A stretch of 64,000 nt of DNA from Citrobacter sp. FP75 (GCF_018342065.1 NZ_JAFDOE010000001.1:1-64000), one strand, 5' to 3'. Numbered from the stretch's first letter, positions 31,717 to 42,171 are shown. Numbers and translations: made by a program. The notes: a model not told the origin generated them from the letters alone.

Positions 31717-32340
31717 ATGTTATCTATGAATAAGCCACTTCAGGAATTTGGTAAGTTAGATAAATGTTTGTCTACATATGGCACTTACTTTGAGTGTGAT
31801 AATGAAAAGCAAATCATATATTCTAGTGATGTAAATCATGATGACACCTTTGTTATTTTAAGTGGTGTTGTTTCTCTTCGGCGAGGGGAGAACGTACTTG
31901 TTGGCATTGCACAGGCACCGTTTATTATGGGCCTGTCAGATGGTGTGATGAAAACAGATGTACAATACATATTAATGACAGAAAGTAACTGTACGGGTTA
32001 CCACCTACCTGCCTTACAAACAATTAGCATAATTGAACAGTGTCAGCTATGGCGTGAAGCCTTTAGCTGGTTAGCCTGGCAGCATTGCATGTTTGAAATG
32101 CGCGATCTGCAGTTGATTGGCAATAACTCCTACGAGCAGATCCGAGCCACGCTGATATCTATGACGAAATGGGATGAAGTCCTGCGTTCGCGTGTCGGCG
32201 TTATGAACTATATTCACCAACGCACACGAATTTCACGCTCTGTTGTCGCTGAAGTCCTCGCGGCATTGCGTAAAGGTGGTTACATTGAAATGAATAAAGG
32301 CAAACTGGTAAGCATTAACCGTTTGCCTTCTGAGTACTAA
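31717..32340 (+). CDS. iprA: transcriptional regulator IprA (YaiV), CRP-like
   Basis: A 207-aa protein matching E. coli YaiV in length and in its C-terminal half. The N-terminal part resembles a cyclic-nucleotide-binding beta-roll without clear ligand residues. The C-terminal helix-turn-helix is about residues 165-200 (TRISRSVVAEVLAALRKGGYIE). In Salmonella IprA lowers resistance to hydrogen peroxide. The ATG at 31717 matches the E. coli start (MLS). It follows the autotransporter closely, so it could control it; that is inference. Confidence 0.88.
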   Translation: MLSMNKPLQEFGKLDKCLSTYGTYFECDNEKQIIYSSDVNHDDTFVILSGVVSLRRGENVLVGIAQAPFIMGLSDGVMKTDVQYILMTESNCTGYHLPALQTISIIEQCQLWREAFSWLAWQHCMFEMRDLQLIGNNSYEQIRATLISMTKWDEVLRSRVGVMNYIHQRTRISRSVVAEVLAALRKGGYIEMNKGKLVSINRLPSEY

Positions 32341-32341
32341 A

Positions 32342-33499
32342 TCAGGATGCGGGAACGACCTGTGGCTTGTTTCCACTTAACTCAGCGACCAGATCGTTAA
32401 TACCGTCGCTCATATTGGTAAATCGGGTCAGCGGAGAACGGGTTACCACGATAAAAGCCCCAACGTTTTTCTGCGGGATCATCGCCATATAGGTGATGAA
32501 TCCACCGCCACCGCCTGTTTTCTGAATAATTCCCGGTCGGCCATTCTTCGGTGCCATATAGACCCAGCCCAGGCCAAGCGCATCGGCTTTGCCTGGCACG
32601 TCCATGCCAATCACTTTAGTTAACTGCGCGCGCTGATAAATCAACGTCTGCATACGGTCAGCCTGCTGGCTACGTTGATAAAAGTCGGATGAGAGGTACT
32701 GCTGCATCCAGCGCATCATATCGCCAGGCGTTGAATAGACGCCGCCGCTGCCCATCGCAGCCAGCGTATTGTTACACGGGCTGGCCCCTTTTTCGGCGAT
32801 CATCAGTCGCTTGCACTGATCGGGAGAGGGAGTGAATGTAGTGTCCTTCATCCCGAGCGGTCGGGTTATTTTCTCTTCAAACAGCTGCGGATAAGGCTTA
32901 CCGGATGCGGCGGCCAGCGCATCGGCCAGCAGATCAAACGCCAGGTTCGAGTAAGATGCCTGCGATCCGGGGGCGGCTTTCAGCGTGGCGGTTGAGAGGT
33001 AGTTCCAGCGCTGTTCGCGCGTTGGCCAGACAAACACCGGGCGTTTTGCCGCGCCGCCTGGCTGCTCGCGTGGCAAGGCACTGGTATGGGTTGCCAGATT
33101 CACCAGCGTGATTGGTGTGCCCTGATACGTCGGGACACGTGCGCCGGGTGGCGCATATTTACTCAATGGGTCGTTTAGTTTTACCGTGCCTTGATCGAGC
33201 AATTTCACCAGCATTTCGCTGGTCATTAATTTGGTAATCGAAGCGATGCGGATCACTGAATCCAGCTGCGGATGAACATTATTGCCGGGGCGCGTTTCGC
33301 CAAAGCTGCGGAACACACGCTGATTACCATCAATGACCACTAGCGCCATCCCTGTAGCCCCGCTGCCGTAGTAGATATGATCGGCATAACGATCGACAAT
33401 ATCAGAGGCGAAGACCGGATCGGTTATAGGCTGTGCAGCCTGGACAGATGTCAATGACGCCGCACACAGCGCGGCAGAAAAAAGCAGACTACGTTTCAA
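32342..33499 (-). CDS. ampH: D,D-carboxypeptidase/endopeptidase AmpH
   Basis: A 385-aa periplasmic penicillin-binding protein of the class C beta-lactamase fold. The signal peptide is about residues 1-21 (cleavage near VQA-AQP). The catalytic SITK motif is at 87-90 (Ser87, Lys90), YSN at 183-185, and KTGG lies in the C-terminal third. In E. coli it trims and cleaves peptidoglycan cross-links and binds beta-lactams but is not a resistance enzyme. It ends head to tail against iprA with one base between stops. Confidence 0.94.
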   Translation of the reverse strand: MKRSLLFSAALCAASLTSVQAAQPITDPVFASDIVDRYADHIYYGSGATGMALVVIDGNQRVFRSFGETRPGNNVHPQLDSVIRIASITKLMTSEMLVKLLDQGTVKLNDPLSKYAPPGARVPTYQGTPITLVNLATHTSALPREQPGGAAKRPVFVWPTREQRWNYLSTATLKAAPGSQASYSNLAFDLLADALAAASGKPYPQLFEEKITRPLGMKDTTFTPSPDQCKRLMIAEKGASPCNNTLAAMGSGGVYSTPGDMMRWMQQYLSSDFYQRSQQADRMQTLIYQRAQLTKVIGMDVPGKADALGLGWVYMAPKNGRPGIIQKTGGGGGFITYMAMIPQKNVGAFIVVTRSPLTRFTNMSDGINDLVAELSGNKPQVVPAS

Positions 33500-33882
33500 C
33501 GGTGGTGTCCATGAGTTAAAGGAAGTAAAAAAGGATGACGTGCGTATGCGTATTTATACTACTCAACGGCATATTGCAAAGCGCTATTACGGCAATGATA
33601 GTGTGAAAAACGTAACGATGAGTAAACGTTACCTTTTCCCCCGGAGTGGATGTTCGCTTTTGTGATCTCGCGCTGCGATAATCTGAATATGCCGGAACGC
33701 TTTATGGCATGAAAACCATAGAAACAATTCTTCAAGGTTGGTAGCGAACTAAGCGCGTCGGTTCTGGTCACAATTGTCGGTTTCAGCATGTGTTTATTGG
33801 GCGTTAGCCGTCTTGCCATCGTTTGCACGCTGGCAAATGCACAGCAGTCGTCATAACGATAAGAAGTTAGCAGGAGAGCACT
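33500..33882. other. intergenic region between divergent ampH and sbmA
   Basis: 383 bp holding the two promoters. A long open frame on the minus strand that runs through it into sbmA looks like a shadow. The only regulatory candidate I can name is the possible sigma-E element described separately. AGGAGAG precedes the sbmA ATG. Confidence 0.5.
33744..33772 (+). promoter_or_regulatory. possible sigma-E promoter of sbmA
   Basis: GCGAACTA (33744-33751), 16 bases and TCACA (33768-33772) resemble the sigma-E pattern GGAACTT-N15/16-TCTGA. sbmA-yaiW is a known sigma-E target in E. coli. The match is imperfect, so this is only a candidate. Confidence 0.3.
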
Positions 33883-35103
33883 ATGTTTAAGTCTTTTTTC
33901 CCAAAGCCGGGACCGTTCTTTATTTCGGCATTTATTTGGGCACTTGTTGCAGTCGTATTCTGGCAGGCAGGTGGGGGAGCCTGGGTTGCACATATCACTG
34001 GCGCATCGGGTGATGTTCCTATCAGCGCTGCCCGATTCTGGTCGCTGGATTACCTGATCTTTTACGCGTATTACACTCTCTGCGTCGGCCTGTTTGCCGC
34101 GTTCTGGTTTATCTACTGCCCACACCGCTGGCAATACTGGTCCATACTCGGTACGTCGCTGATTATCTTTGTGACCTGGTTTCTGGTTGAAGTCGGGGTT
34201 GCCGTCAACGCCTGGTATGCACCGTTCTACGACCTGATTCAAACCGCCCTGAGCGCGCCTCATAAGGTGAAAATTGAGCAGTTCTATCATGAAGTGGGGA
34301 TCTTTCTCGGCATTGCGCTGATTGCCGTAGTGATTGGCGTGATGAACAATTTCTTCGTCAGCCATTATGTGTTCCGCTGGCGTACCGCGATGAACGAACA
34401 TTATATGGCGCACTGGCAGCATCTGCGTCATATCGAAGGTGCCGCGCAGCGTGTGCAGGAAGACACCATGCGTTTTGCCTCCACGCTGGAAAATATGGGC
34501 GTCAGTTTTATCAACGCGATTATGACGTTGATTGCCTTCTTACCGGTGCTGGTCACGCTGTCTGCGCATGTCCCTGATTTGCCGATTGTCGGACATATTC
34601 CTTATGGGCTGGTGATTGCCGCCATTGTCTGGTCGCTGATGGGCACAGGGCTGCTGGCGGTCGTTGGGATTAAACTCCCGGGGCTGGAATTCAAAAATCA
34701 GCGAGTGGAAGCCGCCTATCGTAAAGAACTGGTGTACGGTGAAGATGATGCGAATCGCGCGACGCCACCGACCGTTCGTGAGCTGTTCCATGCGGTGCGT
34801 CAGAACTATTTCCGCCTCTATTTTCACTACATGTACTTTAATATTGCCCGTATTCTGTACCTGCAGGTGGATAACGTTTTCGGGTTGTTCCTGCTGTTTC
34901 CGTCGATTGTTGCCGGTACGATTACGCTCGGTCTGATGACGCAAATCACCAACGTGTTTGGTCAGGTGCGCGGATCGTTCCAGTATCTGATTAACTCCTG
35001 GACGACGTTAGTAGAATTAATGTCTATCTATAAGCGTCTGCGCAGCTTCGAACGTGAGTTGGATGGCCAGGAGATTCAGGCAGTTACCCATACACTTAGC
35101 TAA
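33883..35103 (+). CDS. sbmA: peptide antibiotic transporter SbmA
   Basis: A 406-aa inner-membrane protein of the SbmA/BacA family with about eight membrane segments, driven by the proton gradient. It imports microcin B17, microcin J25, bleomycin and proline-rich antimicrobial peptides. Sequence length equals E. coli SbmA (for example [12 protein letters not shown] at the start and [15 protein letters not shown] near the end). It is co-transcribed with yaiW, whose ATG is 14 bp downstream. Confidence 0.96.
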   Translation: MFKSFFPKPGPFFISAFIWALVAVVFWQAGGGAWVAHITGASGDVPISAARFWSLDYLIFYAYYTLCVGLFAAFWFIYCPHRWQYWSILGTSLIIFVTWFLVEVGVAVNAWYAPFYDLIQTALSAPHKVKIEQFYHEVGIFLGIALIAVVIGVMNNFFVSHYVFRWRTAMNEHYMAHWQHLRHIEGAAQRVQEDTMRFASTLENMGVSFINAIMTLIAFLPVLVTLSAHVPDLPIVGHIPYGLVIAAIVWSLMGTGLLAVVGIKLPGLEFKNQRVEAAYRKELVYGEDDANRATPPTVRELFHAVRQNYFRLYFHYMYFNIARILYLQVDNVFGLFLLFPSIVAGTITLGLMTQITNVFGQVRGSFQYLINSWTTLVELMSIYKRLRSFERELDGQEIQAVTHTLS

Positions 35104-35117
35104 CAAAAGGAGATGTT

Positions 35118-36221
35118 ATGTCGACGGTTTCCCGTCTTTACCCCTGGTCTTGTCTGGCGGTGTTGGCGCTGGTGGGATGTAGTAGCCAACCCTCACAGCC
35201 GCTAAAAAAAGGGGAGAAAGCCGTCGATGTGGCAAGCGTGGTACGTCAGAAGATGCCTGCCAGCGTGAAGGACAGGGACGCATGGGCACAGGACCTGGCG
35301 AAGACGTTTGAAAGTCAGAAGCTGGCTCCGACGGTCGAGAACGTCTGTTCGGTGCTGGCGGTGGCGCAGCAGGAGTCTAACTATCAGGCGGACCCGGCCG
35401 TTCCTGGCTTAAGCAAAATTGCCTGGAAAGAGATCGACCGCCGCGCCGAACGGATGCACATTCCGCTGTTTGTGGTGCATACCGCGCTGAAGATTAACTC
35501 CTCGACGGGGAAAAGCTACAGCGAGCGTCTGGATTCGGTAAAGACGGAAAAGCAGCTTAGTGCCATTTTTGATGATTTTATCAATATGGTACCGATGGGG
35601 CAGACGCTGTTCGGTTCGCTGAATCCGGTGCATACCGGCGGCCCGATGCAGGTCAGTATCGCGTTTGCCGAACAGCATGCCTCGGGCTATCCGTGGAAAA
35701 TGGCGGGGACGGTACGTCAGGAAGTGTTCACCCGCCGCGGTGGACTGTGGTTTGGGACGTATCATTTGCTGAATTATCCGGCGAACTACAGTGCGCCCAT
35801 CTTCCGCTTCGCGGATTTTAACGCTGGTTGGTATGCCAGTCGTAATGCGGCCTTCCAGAATGCAGTGAGTAAAGCCAGCGGCGTGAAGCTGGCGCTGGAC
35901 GGTGATTTAATTCGTTACGACAGCAACGAGCCGGGGAAAACGGAGCTGGCGGTGCGTAAGCTAGCAGGAAAGTTGGGGATGAGCGAGAGTGATATCCACC
36001 GCCAGCTGCAAAAAGGTGACAGTCTTGCGTTTGAAGAGACAGTACTGTACGAAAAAGTGTATAAGCTGGCGGAAGCGAAAACAGGCAAAACATTACCCCG
36101 CGAAATGCTGCCGGGCATTCAGCTCGAAAGCCCGAAAATCACCCGTAATCTGACCACCGCGTGGTTTGCGAAACGGGTGGACGAGCGGCGGACGAAATGT
36201 ATGAGTCAGTCATCTTTATGA
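35118..36221 (+). CDS. yaiW: surface-exposed lipoprotein YaiW
   Basis: A 367-aa lipoprotein (DUF1615) with a lipobox LALVGC and acylation at Cys21. It is an outer-membrane lipoprotein in E. coli, genetically linked to peptide uptake by SbmA. The AAGGAG site and the 14-bp gap put it in an operon with sbmA. Its 3' end overlaps the end of yaiY by 16 bp, tail to tail. Confidence 0.93.
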   Translation: MSTVSRLYPWSCLAVLALVGCSSQPSQPLKKGEKAVDVASVVRQKMPASVKDRDAWAQDLAKTFESQKLAPTVENVCSVLAVAQQESNYQADPAVPGLSKIAWKEIDRRAERMHIPLFVVHTALKINSSTGKSYSERLDSVKTEKQLSAIFDDFINMVPMGQTLFGSLNPVHTGGPMQVSIAFAEQHASGYPWKMAGTVRQEVFTRRGGLWFGTYHLLNYPANYSAPIFRFADFNAGWYASRNAAFQNAVSKASGVKLALDGDLIRYDSNEPGKTELAVRKLAGKLGMSESDIHRQLQKGDSLAFEETVLYEKVYKLAEAKTGKTLPREMLPGIQLESPKITRNLTTAWFAKRVDERRTKCMSQSSL

Positions 36222-36529
36222 TGGCGTTGGCGCCAGCTTAGTACCGCGGCGATGACGCCAAGAATCAGCCCGCCAGCCAGGAAAGGGATTACACCAAAAA
36301 TCGTTCCGACGCCCAACCCTATTTCGATCCGCGGGCGTCCGCTTTCCTGCATCTGTAGTTGCATCAGCTGTTCATAAATGCCGGGTGCGTGAGCCAGCAG
36401 GGTTAATACCTGCGCCCCGACCCAAAAACAAAACAGCACAAAGACGGCATAGACAATATTGCCGGTCAGGGAGGAGGGATCCCGATGCTTGCCCTTAAAC
36501 GGGAATTTTGAGAGCGTAAAATCAGCCAT
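36206..36529 (-). CDS. yaiY: inner membrane protein YaiY (DUF2755)
   Basis: A 107-aa protein with two hydrophobic segments (about residues 25-45 and 75-98) and charged ends. The ATG at 36529 has GGAGGT upstream and fits the E. coli start ([20 protein letters not shown]); longer in-frame codons have no such site. The function is unknown. It lies convergent to yaiW. Confidence 0.88.
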   Translation of the reverse strand: MADFTLSKFPFKGKHRDPSSLTGNIVYAVFVLFCFWVGAQVLTLLAHAPGIYEQLMQLQMQESGRPRIEIGLGVGTIFGVIPFLAGGLILGVIAAVLSWRQRHHKDD

Positions 36530-36794
36530 GAAAGACCTCCAGAAACAACCTGCTTTTCTTGACAGAGTGCCAGTAACTGACAGCAAGTCTGACAGGTGAT
36601 CGGGATTGTCAATATCAGAATGATGGTAATTTCGGCCAGGGATTATTCCTGGATTTTGGTTTTATGTTTGTCATCACAAATATACAACATTAAGTGAAAA
36701 TTGATTACATTTAAGAAATTCCGCATACGCCACAGACCGCCGTAGAGAAATGTGCGAGGATGCTGCTTTATGTTGTGATTCCTCCGGAGCTGCT

Positions 36795-37013
36795 ATGAAC
36801 CTGCCTGTAAAACTTCGCCGCGACTGGCACTATTATGCGTTTGCCATTGGGCTTATCTTTATTCTCAACGGAGTGGTGGGATTACTGGGCTTTGAAGCGA
36901 AGGGCTGGCAAACCTATGCGGTGGGGCTGGTCACCTGGGTGATTAGCTTTTGGCTCGCCGGATTCATTATCCGTCGCCGCGTGGAAGATGATGAGGCGCA
37001 GGATGCCCAATAG
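36795..37013 (+). CDS. yaiZ: inner membrane protein YaiZ (DUF2754)
   Basis: A 72-aa protein with two membrane segments (YYAFAIGLIFILNGVVGLLGF region and the WQTYAVGLVTWVISFWLAG region). Length and sequence match E. coli YaiZ (70 aa). The ATG at 36795 has CGGAG upstream. The function is unknown. It ends against ddlA. Confidence 0.88.
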   Translation: MNLPVKLRRDWHYYAFAIGLIFILNGVVGLLGFEAKGWQTYAVGLVTWVISFWLAGFIIRRRVEDDEAQDAQ

Positions 37014-37035
37014 CTATCGGGCATCCCGGTGGATT

Positions 37036-38130
37036 TTACATGCTGGTTTTCAGTGCGCTGTCCGCAGCGTGACGCTCTAGCGCCAGTTCGATCAGTCGGG
37101 TGATCAGATCGGTATAGCCTAAGCCACTCGCCTGCCACAGTTTTGGATACATACTGATATTGGTGAAGCCTGGCAGTGTGTTGATCTCGTTGATCACCAC
37201 CTCATTTTCTGCGGTCAAGAACACATCCACGCGCGCCATGCCAGCGCAGCCCAGCGTCTGGTAAGCTTGGATTGCAATTTCGCGGATCTTGTCGTTAATT
37301 TCCGGTGCGATCGCTGCCGGAACTACTACTTTGGCGCCGTTGTCGTCAATGTATTTAGTGTCGTAGGCGTAAAAATCACTGTTCAGGACGATCTCACCAC
37401 AGGTACTGGCCTGCGGAAGATCGTTACCCAGCACCGCGCATTCGATCTCACGACCGTTGATCCCTTGTTCCACCACCACTTTATGATCGAACTCAAACGC
37501 CAGCGCTACGGCCTGATGGTATTGGGCTTCGTTGGTGACTTTGCTGACGCCAACGGACGATCCCTGATTTGCCGGCTTGACGAACAGCGGCAAGCCCAGA
37601 CGGGATTCAACCTCTGCGAAGCTGATGCTATTGCGGTTGGCGCGGGTGAGCGTGATAAAGGGCGCGATGTTTAACCCGGCATCGCGCAGCAGGCGTTTGG
37701 TCACGTCTTTATCCATGCACGCTGCCGAGCCCAGCACGTCGGACCCAACAAACGGCAGATTCGCTACGCGCAGCATGCCCTGCAGAGAACCATCTTCGCC
37801 CAGTGTGCCGTGCACAATAGGGAAAATCACATCGACGGTTGGCAGCGGCTGACCGCTGTGCGCATCAATCAACTGATGTTCTTGCTTTCCTGGTACCTGC
37901 GCCAGGCTGGTTGCCGACGGACGGAGCGCAATACGTGCCGGATCGTTGGCATTAAGCAGGTAGTTACCGGCATCACTGACGTGCCATTGCCCTTGTTTAT
38001 CAATACCTAACAGCACAACATCAAAGCGAGCCTTGTCGATGGCATCGACAATATTTTTTGCCGATTGCAATGACACTTCATGTTCTGCTGATTTACCACC
38101 AAATACGATTCCTACCCGCAACTTTGCCAT
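37036..38130 (-). CDS. ddlA: D-alanine--D-alanine ligase A
   Basis: A 364-aa ATP-grasp ligase that makes D-Ala-D-Ala for peptidoglycan. The N-terminal [10 protein letters not shown], the glycine-rich ATP loop [13 protein letters not shown], the substrate-binding R in [11 protein letters not shown] and the metal site [12 protein letters not shown] are all present. The ATG at 38130 gives the E. coli length. It is the DdlA (not DdlB) type by its length and location. Confidence 0.96.
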   Translation of the reverse strand: MAKLRVGIVFGGKSAEHEVSLQSAKNIVDAIDKARFDVVLLGIDKQGQWHVSDAGNYLLNANDPARIALRPSATSLAQVPGKQEHQLIDAHSGQPLPTVDVIFPIVHGTLGEDGSLQGMLRVANLPFVGSDVLGSAACMDKDVTKRLLRDAGLNIAPFITLTRANRNSISFAEVESRLGLPLFVKPANQGSSVGVSKVTNEAQYHQAVALAFEFDHKVVVEQGINGREIECAVLGNDLPQASTCGEIVLNSDFYAYDTKYIDDNGAKVVVPAAIAPEINDKIREIAIQAYQTLGCAGMARVDVFLTAENEVVINEINTLPGFTNISMYPKLWQASGLGYTDLITRLIELALERHAADSALKTSM

Positions 38131-38430
38131 CTTAAAAACCCATTCCATGAATGCAAAGCACATACATTACCACGACAAAACGCAGGATTCCTCGGCTTCT
38201 GGCAGAATGTTTTTGCAAAGCCCTGGAGAACGATACGCGTCAACTTATGGACGCCGGAGGGAGTATATTCCCCTGCAATGATTAGGGTTTTAGTGTGATG
38301 AATATCACAAATATGATGAGCGGGGAGATAAAATACTAAACTGTGAGGTATCGCACCTCTGAACCCTTGTCCTGACACGTAATTTGTTAAGCTGCTCGCA
38401 GTTTTCAGCTACTTATCGTTAAGAGTCCAT
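38131..38430. other. intergenic region between divergent ddlA and the MFS gene
   Basis: 300 bp holding the divergent promoters. No ORF or recognisable operator was found. TGTGATGAATATCACA (38294-38309) is a near-perfect CRP-type TGTGA-N6-TCACA palindrome and so a candidate CRP (or FNR/CRP-family) site for one of the two genes. Confidence 0.55.
38294..38309. promoter_or_regulatory. candidate CRP site upstream of the MdtG-like gene
   Basis: TGTGA-TGAATA-TCACA fits the CRP consensus exactly in both half-sites. It is 121 bp before the MFS start codon. The second candidate partner is ddlA, on the other strand. Confidence 0.65.
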
Positions 38431-39627
38431 ATGGAATCCTGGAGAGTTAACCTTATTTCCGTTTGGTTCGGGTGCTTTTTTACCGGACTGGCGATCAGCC
38501 AAATCCTGCCTTTCTTACCGCTCTATGTCTCCCAGCTAGGGGTGACCTCGCATGAAGCTCTGTCGATGTGGTCTGGGTTAACGTTTAGCGTTACGTTTCT
38601 GATTTCTGCCATTGTTTCCCCGATGTGGGGCAGTTTAGCCGACCGTAAAGGGCGTAAGCTGATGCTGTTGCGTGCTTCGCTGGGGATGGCGATTGCGATT
38701 TTACTGCAGGCTTTTGCCACTAACGTCTGGCAGCTTTTTCTGCTGCGTGCGGTGATGGGGTTGACGTCGGGATATATCCCCAATGCGATGGCTCTGGTGG
38801 CGTCGCAAGTCCCGCGCGAGCGCAGCGGCTGGGCGTTGAGTACGCTCTCTACGGCACAAATTAGCGGGGTTATTGGCGGACCGCTGATGGGCGGCTTTAT
38901 TGCCGACCACGTTGGCTTACGAGCGGTATTTTGTATAACCGCCGCGCTGTTGGTAGTCAGTTTCCTGGTTACGCTGTTCTTAATCAAAGAAGGCGTGCGC
39001 CCGACGATTAAAAAAAGTGAACGCTTAAGCGGTAAGGCTGTTTTCGCCTCCCTCCCTTATCCGGCGCTGATGATTAGCCTGTTCTTTACCACCATGGTTA
39101 TCCAGTTGTGTAATGGCTCAATCGGTCCCATTCTGGCGTTGTTTATCAAATCGATGGTGCCAGATAGCAGCAATATTGCCTTTCTCAGCGGGCTGATTGC
39201 CTCCGTGCCGGGCATATCGGCGCTGATTTCAGCGCCCCGACTCGGAAAGCTGGGGGACAGGATTGGTACTGAGCGCATTTTAATGGCGACGTTAATCTTC
39301 GCGGTGGTGCTGTTTTTCGCTATGTCGTGGGTCACAACGCCGTTGCAGTTGGGGATATTGCGTTTCCTGCTTGGATTTGCCGATGGCGCGATGCTCCCCG
39401 CAGTGCAGACTCTGCTGGTGAAATACTCCAGCGATCAGGTGACCGGACGTATTTTCGGATATAACCAGTCGTTTATGTATCTTGGCAACGTTGCCGGGCC
39501 GTTAATGGGCGCCACCGTTTCGGCAATGGCAGGTTTTCGCTGGGTGTTTATCGCCACCGCGAGCATTGTGCTGATCAACATCTGGCAGTTGGCTGTCGCG
39601 TTGCGACGTCGACGTCGTGTGCGTTGA
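38431..39627 (+). CDS. MdtG-like multidrug efflux MFS transporter
   Basis: A 398-aa major facilitator with about 12 segments. The family loop motif [15 protein letters not shown] and the motif-C-like [11 protein letters not shown] of drug antiporters are present. It closely resembles E. coli MdtG (WSG..FS.TFL.SAI.SP.WG pattern and [23 protein letters not shown]). It is a paralog rather than MdtG itself, whose gene lies elsewhere in K-12. Substrates are unknown. It sits between ddlA and iraP, which are neighbours in K-12. Confidence 0.85.
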   Translation: MESWRVNLISVWFGCFFTGLAISQILPFLPLYVSQLGVTSHEALSMWSGLTFSVTFLISAIVSPMWGSLADRKGRKLMLLRASLGMAIAILLQAFATNVWQLFLLRAVMGLTSGYIPNAMALVASQVPRERSGWALSTLSTAQISGVIGGPLMGGFIADHVGLRAVFCITAALLVVSFLVTLFLIKEGVRPTIKKSERLSGKAVFASLPYPALMISLFFTTMVIQLCNGSIGPILALFIKSMVPDSSNIAFLSGLIASVPGISALISAPRLGKLGDRIGTERILMATLIFAVVLFFAMSWVTTPLQLGILRFLLGFADGAMLPAVQTLLVKYSSDQVTGRIFGYNQSFMYLGNVAGPLMGATVSAMAGFRWVFIATASIVLINIWQLAVALRRRRRVR

Positions 39628-39632
39628 ATACC

Positions 39633-39666
39633 GGATTAACACCGGTGGCTACCGGGTTGTTAATCC
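39633..39666 (+). terminator. hairpin after the MFS gene
   Basis: GGATTAACA (39633-39641) pairs with TGTTAATCC (39658-39666), extended inside by CCGG/CCGG pairing with a small bulge. No T-run follows directly, so it is a weak terminator or an mRNA 3' end. Confidence 0.5.
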
Positions 39667-39874
39667 ATAAGTTTGTATTATATTTTTGGGTGATTATTAA
39701 GCACCTCACCCTTTTATATTGAATAATTCTGTCGTAATACCAAATTCATCTTATTTTGCGGTGTGATTGTTTTCGCAAAACGTTTTATTTCTGCTAAAAA
39801 TACAACTTTCATCCCCTAGGCAGTTGGGAACCATAATGTTACCGTGACCCATATTTTGTTAAGGGAATAGGCAA

Positions 39875-40117
39875 ATGAAAAATCTCGTCACTGAGTTGTT
39901 ACTGAAGCTCGCCCAAAAAGAAGAAGAGTCACAGGACCTGGCCGCTCAGGTAGAAACATTAGAGCGTGTCATCATGGAAATGCTGCATACGATGGCGAAG
40001 CATGATCAGCAAATACTGATTCGTCATCTTGAGGGCGCACTGGCTGGCGTAAGCCGCATGCCAGCCTGTTTAACAACCCTGCATGACGCTGGCGAGAGGG
40101 TGCCAAAAGCGTATTGA
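39875..40117 (+). CDS. iraP: anti-adaptor protein IraP (altered C-terminus)
   Basis: An 80-aa protein. IraP binds RssB and so stabilises sigma-S during phosphate starvation, which fits its place beside phoA. Residues 1 to about 56 match IraP ([20 protein letters not shown], then a coiled-coil helix to HLEGALAGV). After this the E. coli and Salmonella proteins (about 86 aa) continue VKPDAS and end with a Lys/Leu/Arg-rich helix, whereas this frame reads [14 protein letters not shown]. Another frame reads KPHAS at the same point, which suggests a one-base indel. Function may be reduced or lost. Confidence 0.85.
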   Translation: MKNLVTELLLKLAQKEEESQDLAAQVETLERVIMEMLHTMAKHDQQILIRHLEGALAGVSRMPACLTTLHDAGERVPKAY

Positions 40118-40145
40118 GGTATCTGCGGATCCTCACGACGATAAA

Positions 40146-40179
40146 TCATCATAAAATTGTCACATCAAATACTTATAGT
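40146..40179 (+). promoter_or_regulatory. Pho box and -10 of phoA
   Basis: An 18-bp PhoB-binding box (40146-40163) with a good second repeat (TTGTCAC) and a weaker first (ATCATAA), followed 10 bases later by the -10 TATAGT (40174-40179). There is no sigma-70 -35; PhoB replaces it. The downstream sequence to the start codon is almost the same as E. coli phoA. Confidence 0.85.
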
Positions 40180-40223
40180 CGCTTTGTTTTAATTTTACCG
40201 TATTTATACATGGAGAAAATAAA

Positions 40224-41639
40224 GTGAAACAAAGCGCACTCGCTATTGCCCTGTTACCTTTGTTGTTTACCCCGGTTATTTATGCAGAATCATCTGCTAT
40301 GCCGGTTCTGGATAATCGTGCTGCCCAGGGGGATATCACCACTCCGGGTGGCGCTCGTCGATTAGCCAGCGATCAAACGGCTGCTCTGCGTGATTCACTG
40401 ATTGATAAACCTGCTAAAAATATTATTTTGCTGATCGGCGATGGTATGGGTGACTCAGAAATTACTGCAGCGCGAAATTATGCCGAAGGTGCGGGCGGCT
40501 TTTTTAAAGGGATTGATGCCTTACCCCTGACCGGACAATACACCCATTATTCGCTGGATAAGAAAACGGGTAAGCCCGATTATGTGACCGATTCTGCGGC
40601 ATCGGCGACGGCATGGACCACCGGGGTAAAATCCTATAATGGTGCGCTGGGTGTCGATATCCACGAAAAAGATCACGCCACGATTCTGGAAATGGCAAAA
40701 GCCGCAGGCCTGGCGACCGGCAACGTTTCTACTGCAGAATTACAGGATGCTACTCCGGCCGCGCTGGTTGCGCATGTGACCTCCCGCAAATGCTACGGCC
40801 CGAGCGTAACGCGTGAAAAATGTCCGACTAATGCGCTGGAAAAAGGCGGTAAAGGCTCAATCACCGAACAATTGTTGAATGCTCGTGCTGACGTCACGCT
40901 GGGGGGCGGGGCAAAAACCTTTGCTGAAACCGCAGCAGCAGGTGAATGGCAGGGTAAAACGTTGCGTGAGCAGGCACAGGCTCGCGGCTATCAGCTGGTG
41001 AGTGACGCCGCAACGCTTGCGGCGATCGGCGAGGCGAATCAGGATAAACCGTTGCTGGGCCTGTTCTCCGAGGGCAACATGCCGGTGCGTTGGGAAGGAC
41101 CGAAAGCCTCTTATCACGGCAACATTGATAAACCGGTTGTGACCTGTACGCCAAATCCAAAACGTGACGACAGCGTGCCAACGCTGGCTCAGATGACGGA
41201 TAAAGCGATTGAGCTGTTAAGCAAAAATGAAAAAGGCTTCTTCCTGCAGGTAGAAGGCGCGTCAATCGATAAACAGGATCACGCCGCTAACCCGTGCGGG
41301 CAGATTGGTGAAACGGTAGACCTGGACGAAGCAGTACAGCGCGCGCTGGCCTTTGCGAAGAAAGATGGCAATACGCTGGTGGTGGTAACTGCTGATCACG
41401 CGCATTCCAGTCAGATTGTGGCACCTGATACCAAAGCCCCTGGTCTGACTCAGGCGCTAAACACGAAAGATGGCGCGGTGATGGTCATCAGCTACGGTAA
41501 CTCCGAAGAGGAATCTCAGGAGCATACGGGCAGCCAGTTGCGTATTGCCGCCTATGGGCCACATGCGGCGAATGTGGTTGGCCTGACCGACCAAACCGAT
41601 CTGTTTTACACCATGAAATCGGCATTAGGATTGAAATAA
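40224..41639 (+). CDS. phoA: alkaline phosphatase
   Basis: A 471-aa periplasmic phosphomonoesterase, a homodimer with two Zn and one Mg per subunit. It starts with GTG at 40224, as in E. coli, behind GGAG. The signal peptide is about residues 1-21 (cleavage near IYA-ESS). The nucleophile Ser lies in [11 protein letters not shown], metal ligands in IGDGMGDSE and [10 protein letters not shown], and the four Cys of the two disulfides are present (RKCYGP, REKCPT, VTCTPN, NPCGQ). It is induced through the Pho box when phosphate is low. Confidence 0.97.
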   Translation: MKQSALAIALLPLLFTPVIYAESSAMPVLDNRAAQGDITTPGGARRLASDQTAALRDSLIDKPAKNIILLIGDGMGDSEITAARNYAEGAGGFFKGIDALPLTGQYTHYSLDKKTGKPDYVTDSAASATAWTTGVKSYNGALGVDIHEKDHATILEMAKAAGLATGNVSTAELQDATPAALVAHVTSRKCYGPSVTREKCPTNALEKGGKGSITEQLLNARADVTLGGGAKTFAETAAAGEWQGKTLREQAQARGYQLVSDAATLAAIGEANQDKPLLGLFSEGNMPVRWEGPKASYHGNIDKPVVTCTPNPKRDDSVPTLAQMTDKAIELLSKNEKGFFLQVEGASIDKQDHAANPCGQIGETVDLDEAVQRALAFAKKDGNTLVVVTADHAHSSQIVAPDTKAPGLTQALNTKDGAVMVISYGNSEEESQEHTGSQLRIAAYGPHAANVVGLTDQTDLFYTMKSALGLK

Positions 41640-41646
41640 GTACACG

Positions 41647-41683
41647 CCCGGCGGCAATACTTTTGCTGTCGGGTGGTTTTTTT
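41647..41683 (+). terminator. terminator between phoA and psiF
   Basis: CCCGGCGGCAA (41647-41657) pairs with TTGCTGTCGGG (41663-41673) including two G-T pairs, and seven T follow (41677-41683). psiF starts 54 bp later and is thought to be read from the phoA promoter, so read-through must occur or psiF has its own promoter. Confidence 0.75.
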
Positions 41684-41736
41684 GTCGTTAGCAGCCAGAC
41701 TTATCTGTGTCTCGTCGTTCAGAAAAGGATGGTGCT

Positions 41737-42057
41737 ATGAAAATTACATTATTAATGACGCTGCTTTTTGGTCTGATTTTTTTAACTACCGTCGGCGCTG
41801 CCGAGAAGACGCTAACCCCGCAACAGCAACGGATGACCACCTGTAATCAGCAGGCGACAGCGCAGACCTTAAAAGGGGATGCGCGCAAGACCTATATGAG
41901 TGACTGCCTGAAAAACAGTAAATCAGCCCCCGAAGAAAAGAGCCTGACGCCACAGCAGCAGAAAATGCGTGAATGTAACGTCCAGGCGACAGAGCAGTCG
42001 CTGAAAGGTGACGATCGTAACAAATTTATGAGCGCCTGCCTGAAAAAAGCGGCGTAG
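41737..42057 (+). CDS. psiF: phosphate starvation-inducible protein PsiF
   Basis: A 106-aa secreted protein. The signal peptide is about residues 1-22 (TTVGAAEKT). Two tandem repeats of about 40 residues follow, each with a QQQxM start, conserved Cys (MTTCNQQA and MRECNVQA) and a DCLK/ACLK end. The four Cys probably form disulfides in the periplasm. Its biochemical role is unknown. It is downstream of phoA, as in E. coli. Confidence 0.92.
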   Translation: MKITLLMTLLFGLIFLTTVGAAEKTLTPQQQRMTTCNQQATAQTLKGDARKTYMSDCLKNSKSAPEEKSLTPQQQKMRECNVQATEQSLKGDDRNKFMSACLKKAA

Positions 42058-42171
42058 TTGCGTAGTACATAAGGGTGAGCCGCGAAATTCGCTCACCCGA
42101 AATATCATACTCCCGCGCTTTACCCCGTTCCTATAATTTGGGAAATTTGTTTCAGAATATTCCCAAATACG

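Noticed and set aside
33559-34431. 290-codon open frame on the minus strand
   Set aside because: It runs antisense through the 5' part of sbmA and the ampH-sbmA spacer, has no ribosome site and has a composition unlike a folded protein (many His, Asn, Cys).
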